Assembly (NCBI RefSeq): GCF_002104995.1
Contig: NW_024468250.1
Coordinates: forward strand, 1,550,001 to 1,614,000
Source of the DNA: Linderina pennispora
Lineage: Eukaryota > Kickxellomycota > Kickxellomycetes > Kickxellales > Kickxellaceae
DNA length: 64,000 bases
Reading direction: 5' to 3'
Position 1 is the first letter of the stretch. Each line of letters begins with the position of its first letter. Position numbers and translations under genes: made by a program. The notes under the pieces were generated by a model. The model did no database searches, had not been told where the DNA came from, and saw only the letters and a list, made by a program, of their open reading frames with translations. Below are positions 57,030 through 64,000 of the stretch, piece by piece.

Positions 57030-57841
57030 CTTAGTAAACAGATGCAATTTCGGAGAAAAAAAAGAAAGCTGAAGAGAACGGAAAAGCTCCATTCTCAGTT
57101 CTTCAACATCCAATTCATCATCGACCTCCCCCTGGTCCCACAGTACAGGCCAAATATGTTGCTTGTCCGCGGGCGCTAGGGGTTGAGCGCCTGTGCGGTC
57201 ACGCCAGGGACCGAAACAACACAACATCCCTCTGGCCAGAGCATCAGACTCGCGTGCAACAGCAGAAAAGGAAATTTGGCAAGGAAATTCGTTTTTCCCA
57301 AAGAGCCGATGAGATCTCTGGCATAGCCGGACGGTGGCCATTGGGTGTAAAAGCAGCGGGGCGATGTGAGCTCGGACCACGGGCTGCGCTTGGCCGAGAC
57401 CATCGAAACCAGGGCTTCTTGGACTGATCGAAAAGCCTCGGCGGTGATTACGAACGGAGATCGGGCAGAGTTTCACATGGCAGCCGCCGATATCACACTC
57501 GCCACACGCTCGAACTGCTGAGAAAAAATTTCCGGCGGCGGCTAGAAAACAGGTCTTGTGAAAGAGGTTGACCCGGGGGAGAAAAACCGGGATGGCAGCT
57601 GAAATGCATGGCCGAGCTATAAATGTGACACGGCGTCGCAGCCCCTGCTGTACTCGGACTGCAGCACCGCAAATTATCCACTTCCCCCGTCGCTTTACAC
57701 CACCTGTTGTCACGCTAGCGTGCTTTATTGCTACTGCCCCTATCCCGGCGGCAATTTTTTATCTCCAAGCCTCACCCCCCATTAACGGCCCGTCAGCACA
57801 CTCAGCAGCAGCATTGGCAGCAGCCTGATTCCAACCCAACC
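57030..57841. promoter_or_regulatory. Divergent intergenic region PMI / aspartate aminotransferase
   Basis: About 810 bases between start codons. An open minus frame continuous with PMI crosses it, but no homologous sequence is visible and GC is lower. Assumed to hold both promoters; no TATA box recognised. Confidence 0.45.
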
Positions 57842-59464
57842 ATGAGTGCCACCCAGCGGTTAAACAACGTCCTGAGCCATCTCTCTTCCACAACCAACTC
57901 GCCAAACGCCAATTCTACTATGTGTAAGTGCACGGAAAACTCGGCACCTTCTGAATTCGTAGGCTTTCTCTGCTAATTGCCCAAGCGCCCTATTCTTGTG
58001 AATTCGTAGCCTTCTTTTCTCAAGTTCCCCAGGCACCGCCCGACGGCATTCTCAAGCTCTCGGTCCTGTCCAAGGCCGACTCGAACCCGCAAAAGGTCGA
58101 CCTGGGCGTGGGTGCCTATCGCGACGACAACGGCAAGCCGTGGGTTCTGCCGGTTGTGCACAAGGCCGAGCAGCGTCTGCTCAACAACCCCGAGTCCAAC
58201 CACGAGTACCTGCCCGTCGGAGGCTGGCCCGCACTGACCAGCGGCGCCCAGACCCTTATCTTTGGCAAGGACAGCCCAGCCATCAACGAGAAGCGCGTAA
58301 GTACCCGGATCGGACCGTGAGCCACCCCCTGAGAAAGGCTCCTCGCTGTCCATCACATGCAGATGTGCTGCTAACTCGGGTCCATCCTCGTTTTGAAAAA
58401 CAAAACATCCCCCCTTCTCGGCGGGCTCCGAATGCCGGACTATTATTGTTGTAGGTCTACACGATTCAGACAATCTCGGGCACCGGAGCCAACATGGTTG
58501 GCGCGGTGTTTTTGAGCAACTTCAAGCAGCCCAAGGACGCCGCAGTTTACATCTCCAAGCCCACCTGGGGTAGGTATCGTTTAATTTGCAACGTATGCAT
58601 GGATGTGCAGCGGATGTCAAGACTGATCACCGTCTGTTGTGATTGGTAGGAAATCACCGTAGCATCTTCCAGACAGCCGGCCACGAGGTGCGCGAGTACC
58701 GGTACTGCAACTACAAGACGCTGAGCCTGGACATCGACGGCATGCTCGAGGACCTGCGCAACGCACCGCCCAATCAGATTATTGTGCTGCATGCCTGCGC
58801 CCACAACCCGACTGGCATCGACCCGACTGAGGAGCAGTGGCAGAAGATCGCCGACATCATGGCCGAGCGCGGCCACTTCCCCTTCTTCGACTGCGCGTAC
58901 CAGGGCTTCGCCACGGGTGACCTCGACCGCGACGCCTACGCCATCCGCCTGTTTGTGAGCCGCGGGTTCGAGCTGCTTGTCGCCGAGTCGTTCGCCAAGA
59001 ACATGGGCCTGTATGGCGAGCGCACTGGCGCCCTGCACATCGTCACCAAGGCGGCCGACCAGATCCCGGCTGTCAGCTCGCAGCTCAACCGGCTGTCACG
59101 GGCCACGATTTCGACTGCGGCGGGCTTTGGCGCCAAGGTCGCCGGCACTGTGCTGCAGGACCCCGAGCTGTACAACGAGTGGCTGCAGTCGATGGCTGAC
59201 ATGTCGTCGCGCATCAAGACCATGCGCGATGCCCTGCGCGACAAGCTCGTTGCCCTTGGCACCCCGGGCAGCTGGAACCACGTCTCGGAGCAGATTGGCA
59301 TGTTCTCGTTCACCGGTCTGTCCAAGACCCAGGTCCAGGCGCTGCGCGAGCAGTACCACCTGTACATGACCGACGATGGCCGCATCTCGGTTGCTGGCCT
59401 CAACACAAAGAACATCGACTACGTCGCCAAGGCCATCGACACGGTTGTCCGCACAATCCAGTAA
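57842..59464 (+). CDS. Aspartate aminotransferase, four exons
   Basis: PLP enzyme exchanging amino groups between aspartate and 2-oxoglutarate, part of the malate-aspartate shuttle. Exons: 57842-57923, 58010-58296, 58455-58569, 58650-59464; all introns GT-AG, phases consistent (82+287+115+815 bases), giving 432 residues. After a Ser/Asn-rich N-terminus, SFFSQVPQAPPDGILKL matches the family's start. Then KVDLGVGAYRDDNGKPWVLP, TISGTGANMVGA, KPTWGNHRSIFQTAG, HACAHNPTGIDPT, DCAYQGFATGD, and SFAKNMGLYGERTG with the PLP lysine. It ends GLNTKNIDYVAKAIDTVVRT. The extra N-terminal ~25 residues could be a weak mitochondrial presequence, so cytosolic (AAT2) versus mitochondrial (AAT1) is undecided. Intact. 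Confidence 0.94.
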
Positions 59465-59767
59465 ATTGCACCAGCTGCTCAGAGCCAAGGCGCCCCCGCT
59501 GACATCATCCATCATGCAACAGGCAGGTCCGTGCTTTGGATCAAGTAATTAAATATATCAATTCTGTGGCGATTCTAATACTTGGCCACGCATGAGGCGC
59601 AAAAAGGCGCTCGGAAGAGTGTGTGCTTGGCAGCAGTCCCAGCTGAAATTCCATCTTTGGAGGAAAAGAAACGGATTAAGCTGCGATGAAAAAACCCCCT
59701 CTCCTCCTTGATATTCTTTCTTCTCCATCTGTCATTTCTTATTGCCGTACTCTCCCGCCTAGCAAAA

Positions 59768-60475
59768 ATGATGACCAACACCGAATCCGCCAAGCAGGGG
59801 CTGGACCTTTCGAACTACGATGAGGAGCAAGTGCGCCTCATGGGCGAAATGTGCATCATGCTCGACAACGACGACAATGCAATTGGCGCCGAGTCCAAGA
59901 AAACGTCGCATCTGATGGGCAACATCAACAAGGGCATGCTGCACCGTGCCTTCTCTGTGTTCCTGTTTGACTCGCAGAACCGCCTGCTCCTGCAGCAGCG
60001 CGCGTCGGAGAAGATCACGTTCCCAGACCACTTCACCAACACGTGCTGCTCGCACCCGCTGGCCATTCCCTCCGAGGTCGTCGAGGAGGGCCAGCTGGGC
60101 GTGCGGCGCGCGGCGCAGCGCAAGCTGGAGCACGAGCTGGGCATCAAGCCCGAGCAGGTGCCCCTGGACAAGTTCAAGTACCTCACCCGCATCCACTACA
60201 TGGCGCCGTCGGACGGCATGTGGGGCGAGCACGAGATTGACTATATTCTGTTTATCAAGGCCGATGTCGACCTGGATATCAACCCGAATGAGGTCAAGAG
60301 CTACAAATACGTGAGCATGGACGAGATGAAGGAGATTATTGCGACCGCCGAGGAGAAGGGTGTGCTGCTGACGCCGTGGTTCAAGCTCATCGACGAAACG
60401 TTCCTGTACAAGTGGTGGGCCAGCATCGACAACCTCGATGCCCTGGTCGACGAGGAGACCATCCACCGCTTGTAA
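59768..60475 (+). CDS. IDI1: Isopentenyl-diphosphate delta-isomerase, type I
   Basis: Nudix-fold enzyme interconverting IPP and DMAPP for sterol and isoprenoid synthesis. The ATG at 59768 (MMTNTESAKQGLDLSNYDEE) opens an intact 235-residue frame. Motifs: LMGNINKGMLHRAFSVFLF (metal and substrate region), LLLQQRASEKITFPDHFTNT, then CCSHPL with the catalytic Cys. Next AAQRKLEHELGI (Nudix-like helix), and GEHEIDYILF with the catalytic Glu. The C-terminal LTPWFKLIDETFLYKWW fits fungal Idi1. No intron or shift. The yeast symbol would be IDI1. Confidence 0.95.
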   Translation: MMTNTESAKQGLDLSNYDEEQVRLMGEMCIMLDNDDNAIGAESKKTSHLMGNINKGMLHRAFSVFLFDSQNRLLLQQRASEKITFPDHFTNTCCSHPLAIPSEVVEEGQLGVRRAAQRKLEHELGIKPEQVPLDKFKYLTRIHYMAPSDGMWGEHEIDYILFIKADVDLDINPNEVKSYKYVSMDEMKEIIATAEEKGVLLTPWFKLIDETFLYKWWASIDNLDALVDEETIHRL

Positions 60476-60685
60476 GACCATTTACACTAGCTCCTATATC
60501 ACCCTAATATACGGCAGATCATCTATGCCAGGTAATCACCATCCACTCCCAGGATTAGCCTGCCTTCCCCTACTCCGTGACTCACACCATGTGAATGACT
60601 TTTGGTCCTTGGCCCATCTGGGACCGCAGCAGACCAGTCCCCCACGCTCTTCTCTTCACCCTCAACACCTTATTTCTTCTTGCAA

Positions 60686-61096
60686 ATGGATCTGTCTGAA
60701 CGCACAAAGGTCGGCTCTGGCGGACCCTACGAAGACCCCATCGGCTACTCGCGCGTGCTCGCCACCGGCCCCTTCGTCTATGTTGCTGGCACTACTGCTG
60801 GCTCCGACGGCTCCCCCATCCCCGCCGGCGTCGAGGCACAGACCGCACAAACTATGGAAATCATCAAGTCCAAGCTCCTCAAGGTCGGCTGCACCATGGA
60901 CGAGGTCGTCCGCGTGCGCATGTATGTCGTCGACATCAAGCAAGACTGGGAGGCAGTCAGCGAGGTCATGAACAGATACTTCAAAGACGTCAAGCCCGTG
61001 ATGACCATGGTGGAGGTGAAGGGGCTGATTGATGACGACATGCGCATCGAGATTGAGGTCGACGCTGTCCGCAAAGCCTTCTCCGCAGCATCCTAG
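60686..61096 (+). CDS. Rid (YjgF/YER057c/UK114) family protein without the RidA Arg
   Basis: Small trimer-forming protein of the Rid superfamily, 136 residues. I use the ATG at 60686 (MDLSERTKVGSGGPYEDPIG); the frame is open further upstream without family sequence. Visible: GYSRVLATGPFVYVAGTTAG, VEAQTAQTMEIIKSKLLKVG, VVRVRMYVVDIKQDWEAVSE, VKPVMTMVEVKGLIDDDMRI and EIEVDAV. In RidA deaminases the segment PARSxVEV carries the catalytic Arg105; here the matching PVMTMVEV has Met. So it is a Rid relative rather than a standard enamine/imine deaminase. Intact, no intron. Confidence 0.88.
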   Translation: MDLSERTKVGSGGPYEDPIGYSRVLATGPFVYVAGTTAGSDGSPIPAGVEAQTAQTMEIIKSKLLKVGCTMDEVVRVRMYVVDIKQDWEAVSEVMNRYFKDVKPVMTMVEVKGLIDDDMRIEIEVDAVRKAFSAAS

Positions 61097-61304
61097 CCGT
61101 CTATTTACATCTTGCTAGGCACCCAGTCATGTGACTGATCCGTGGAAAAGTCGGGTGGGAATTGTCGCTGAGGTGCATATTTCTCCGAACAGTCGTTGCG
61201 TTCTGGCCCATTTTCGCTGCTGCTCTTCTCTGCTCTGCAATTTTTTTTCACACACTCTTTGTCTGATTTTTCCGCACCGTCTTTACAAACACAACAGAAT
61301 ACCC

Positions 61305-62636
61305 ATGAGTGTACTTGCCACCAGCGCCCGCCTCAGGGTGCACAGCATGGTACGCCGTGCCTTTAGCACCAGCTCCTGCGCCCAATCGATCACAACACTA
61401 GGCACAGGCATGCCGGCGTTTCCACGCGACACAGTTGCTGCAGCCGCAGCCATAGCACGGCAGTCGGCCGCAATCCTGCACCACCATGGCGACGCATCCG
61501 CCGACAGCACATCCGAGCCCTCGTTCTACTCGGAGGAGGTCGACCAGTACGCCTCGGTGGGCTTGCAGCCGATTACTCTGAGCCGCTTGCTGCAGATCTG
61601 CCAGCCGCCGTTGACCCGCGAGTCCCTGATCGAAAACGCACAGTACCTGTGTCGCGAGCGGCCGGTGCGGTACGCAAAACGCCTAAAGCTGTTCCAGCGC
61701 CTGCCATACATTGTTGGCGTGAACCCGCATCTGAACTCGATTTACCAGATATACTACAAGAACTTTAACGACTCGAAGCACTTCCCCATGGTCGAGTCGC
61801 TGTCGGACCAGCGCGAGTTTATCCAGATGCTAGCGCGCCAGTCCGAGTCCCTCCGCGATATCATGCCCGCAGTTGCCAGGGGGTTCTATGAAAGCAGGCG
61901 GTACATTAGCACACCCGACCGGTGTGCGTTCCTTGACGAGCTGATCAAAATGCGCATCGGCTTGAGACTGCTGACTAGCCAGCACCTGGCGCTATATCAC
62001 CAGTTCCGGGCCACTGCCAAGGGCACCTACGATGAGGAGACCGACCATGGCCGGTTCCAGGGCATCGTCGATAACCGAATGAAGCTCGCACATATGGTGC
62101 GTCTGTGCGCCCAGGGAGTTCAAGCCATGTGCGACATGGCGTACGGCGAGGCACCCACATTCACCATCGACGGACAGACGAATTTGACGTTCCGCTACAT
62201 CCCCTCGCATCTCGAGTATATGTTAGTGGAGCTGCTCAAGAACGCATTCCGCTCGACTGTGCAGAACTCCAAGGGCGGCGAGATTCCGCCGGTGCAGATT
62301 ACAATATCCAAGGGCAGCAGCCGCGTGGCCATCCGGATCCGTGACTTTGGTGGCGGCATCCCGCATGAAATCCAGAGCAAAGTGTTCGAGTACTCGTTCA
62401 CCACTGTCAAGCACTCAAGCGTCGATGGCAGCCAGGACGACGTCACCATGCGCAATGTGGCCGCGGGCCAGAGCTCGATCGCTGGACTTGGATTTGGACT
62501 GCCGATGACTAAAATATACGCAGAATTCTTTGGCGGATCGCTCAACGTCATTTCGCTGGACGGATACGGGTGCGATGCGTTCTTGGAGCTTCCATCGATA
62601 AAGGTCGACCGGTCTCCAACAATGATTGAGATTTGA
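61305..62636 (+). CDS. Mitochondrial PDK/BCKDK-type protein kinase
   Basis: GHKL-fold mitochondrial kinase that phosphorylates and switches off pyruvate dehydrogenase (or the branched-chain 2-oxoacid dehydrogenase). The ATG at 61305 gives an Arg-rich presequence (SVLATSARLRVHSMVRRAFS). The N-terminal helical domain follows (QPITLSRLLQICQPPL, RYAKRLKLFQRLPYIVGVNP, FLDELIKMRIGLRLLTSQH). Then the ATP site: N-box HLEYMLVELLKNAFRSTV, G1 box IRDFGGGIP, and G2 box IAGLGFGLPMTKIYAEFFGG. 443 residues, intact. The VFEYSFTT segment and overall length fit the fungal Pkp proteins; PDK versus BCKDK cannot be settled by eye. Confidence 0.92.
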   Translation: MSVLATSARLRVHSMVRRAFSTSSCAQSITTLGTGMPAFPRDTVAAAAAIARQSAAILHHHGDASADSTSEPSFYSEEVDQYASVGLQPITLSRLLQICQPPLTRESLIENAQYLCRERPVRYAKRLKLFQRLPYIVGVNPHLNSIYQIYYKNFNDSKHFPMVESLSDQREFIQMLARQSESLRDIMPAVARGFYESRRYISTPDRCAFLDELIKMRIGLRLLTSQHLALYHQFRATAKGTYDEETDHGRFQGIVDNRMKLAHMVRLCAQGVQAMCDMAYGEAPTFTIDGQTNLTFRYIPSHLEYMLVELLKNAFRSTVQNSKGGEIPPVQITISKGSSRVAIRIRDFGGGIPHEIQSKVFEYSFTTVKHSSVDGSQDDVTMRNVAAGQSSIAGLGFGLPMTKIYAEFFGGSLNVISLDGYGCDAFLELPSIKVDRSPTMIEI

Positions 62637-63484
62637 GGTGATACACTGCTTTCTCACTAAACCATCCCTTGTTCATTTACTCCTAGCATTCAAATAAACT
62701 ATACTATCTGCATGCCAGGTGGAGATCAGACAGCTGGTTCAAATTGCTACCTGGGATTGTGATGGATAGAAGGATCATGGAAATATTGCTTGTGCATACT
62801 CGTGTTAGCTATCAAGCAGCTGCCTCCTGTGGGACTTGTCGTCAGCAGTACTAACAGGAATCTGTAAGAACAGATGACAGTGTTTATTGGCATATCACAA
62901 GCGATGTAAAGTGGGAGGTACTGCCACCAGAACAGCTCATTCAACTTCATCAAACCGATTGACTTGGAACCGATACATGTTTACGAACATCATAAAAGAG
63001 TGCTATAAAATTTAGTTGAGGGGAAAAGGAGACCGGCTGGCGTCCTTGACCCGAGATATCCGTTTGTTTGGTTTGGGCTATTGTGGTGTAGGAGTGTATC
63101 CGCACTCCGGAGCCAACAAGCCTCACCTAATAAAACCATAGGGCCTTCAGTGAGGGTGAGGCCCTCTGGAGTTTGATATCGTTGTAGGTATGTATCCACA
63201 CCACGTTGCCTTGCGTACCTGGCACTAAATATGGAACCTGGACCCAGGGCTTGTCGACCTATCCCACAGTTGCCTCCCTCAAAATCTCAGCCACGTACAC
63301 CCTTTTGGTCTGTCAGCAGTTGTTCCCTAAGATTAGGAAATTGCATCGTTTGGAAGCTCATACGCCACTGTAATCATGTTAGAGGCAGATGTCTAATATG
63401 CACCTGTTTCCAGCCTGTTAGAGACCTATTTTCTGTTTTTCCTCCTTCATCCTCATCCCCATCCCCACCCTACATTGCGCTATA
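62637..63484. other. Intergenic upstream of the acyltransferase
   Basis: About 850 AT-rich bases with no supported gene. A pyrimidine-rich tract (63430-63480) precedes the next ATG. Confidence 0.45.
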
Positions 63485-64000
63485 ATGGCACATTTCATGA
63501 GTTCTATCGCTTCACAGGTTATTCGCCTGGCCTACACTGATGCGAGCATCTCTACCATCAATACTGATCTTATCCTGTTCTATGAAAACACTACCAGTGA
63601 CGCCGACTTCCTGAATAGCAGCGTGCTCAGAGAGGCTTTCTACAAGGCATTGGAAAAGTTCCCGATATATCTCGGATACTTCAGACAGCGCGCGGACGGA
63701 GGGCTCGCAATTGCCATTGACAAGGACGACCTGAACATGCCAAACTACCTCGAGTCAACCTCGGATATCCTCTTTTCGGACATCAAATCCTCGAGCTACA
63801 GCCCACGCACCTGGCCAGCTGGACTGATGACTACCAGCATGACCGCACTTCCTGACCAAGAAACTGGCCAGATAAAGATGCTGCATGTCCACATCGTCAG
63901 ATTTCTGGAGTCATCTGGCGTGGCCATATTCATCAGTGGCAGTCATGGTGTCACCGACGCCACCGGGTTCTACAGTTTCATAAATCATTGGGCCAGCGAA
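63485..64000 (+). CDS. HxxxD acyltransferase (BAHD/transferase family), 5' part
   Basis: Partial gene running off the window; 172 codons from the ATG at 63485 (MAHFMSSIASQVIRLAYTD), open throughout. FYENTTSDADFLNSSVLREA and ALEKFPIYLGYFRQRADGGL match the N-terminal half of the transferase family, where the protein docks one substrate. ISGSHGVTDATGFYSFINHW carries the HxxxD catalytic motif (H-G-V-T-D). Such enzymes transfer acyl groups from acyl-CoA to alcohols or amines, often in secondary metabolism (plant BAHD and fungal trichothecene 3-O-acetyltransferase-like). Substrate unknown. The second conserved motif (DFGWG) should lie beyond the window. Confidence 0.85.
   Translation, partial: MAHFMSSIASQVIRLAYTDASISTINTDLILFYENTTSDADFLNSSVLREAFYKALEKFPIYLGYFRQRADGGLAIAIDKDDLNMPNYLESTSDILFSDIKSSSYSPRTWPAGLMTTSMTALPDQETGQIKMLHVHIVRFLESSGVAIFISGSHGVTDATGFYSFINHWASE

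Noticed and set aside
57030-57713. Upstream open extension of PMI (about 228 codons)
   Set aside because: No homologous or targeting sequence; PMI proteins begin at MSVIRL-like sequence, and the extension crosses the divergent promoter.

Overview
The window is fungal nuclear DNA. Short GT-AG introns interrupt otherwise compact genes, and the gene content is fungal: TOR kinase, coatomer beta, ATG5, GPI-type GH5 exo-beta-1,3-glucanases, a GH81 glucanase and a mitochondrial NADH-cytochrome b5 reductase. The mix of GH46-type chitosanases, GH81 glucanase and expanded trypsin-fold proteins suggests an early-diverging fungus, perhaps Kickxellomycotina (Coemansia or Linderina-like). That placement is inference, not demonstrated.

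The window has two halves. The first ~41 kb is mostly accessory, gene-poor and paralogue-rich. It opens with the 3' end of a GH81 endoglucanase (1-1604) and a small zinc-finger gene. From 3.4 to 18.3 kb lies a cluster of seven related genes (called P1-P7 here). Each encodes a secreted trypsin-fold ectodomain without the catalytic triad, a low-complexity stalk, an SKG6-like transmembrane helix and a basic cytosolic tail that usually ends in a PPxY motif. Orientation is P1-P3 minus, P4-P6 plus, P7 minus. A ~505-bp near-perfect inverted repeat (11069-11574 and 16379-16882) flanks P5-P6. Then come a DUF202 membrane protein, a DHA2-type MFS transporter and ATG5. Next is a head-to-head pair of F1-ATPase genes (ATP2 beta, ATP16 delta) sharing one ~550-bp promoter, then another single-pass PPxY membrane protein. 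They are followed by three tandem GH46 chitosanase-like genes (two have lost the catalytic segment), two tandem GPI-type GH5 glucanases, a cytochrome b5 reductase and a divergent F-box-like gene.

The last ~22 kb is dense, GC-rich housekeeping DNA: TOR kinase and coatomer beta (both minus), an RBMS-like RNA-binding protein, phosphomannose isomerase, aspartate aminotransferase, isopentenyl-diphosphate isomerase, a Rid-family protein, a mitochondrial PDK/BCKDK-type kinase, and the 5' part of an HxxxD acyltransferase cut by the window edge.

A technical feature dominates interpretation. Many genes, including essential ones (TOR, coatomer beta, ATP2), are broken by single-base frameshifts between 0.5 and 52.5 kb, while every gene from 54 kb to the end is intact. 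I read most shifts as assembly or base-calling indels. Larger in-frame losses (P2, and the second and third chitosanase-like genes) are more likely real. Coordinates of frameshifted genes are given as the full span from start codon to last stop.

Functionally, the first half is rich in cell-wall and surface functions: beta-glucan hydrolysis (GH81, GH5), chitosan hydrolysis (GH46) and surface-anchored pseudoproteases with a probable ubiquitin-ligase docking tail. The second half is growth control, secretion, mitochondrial and core metabolism.
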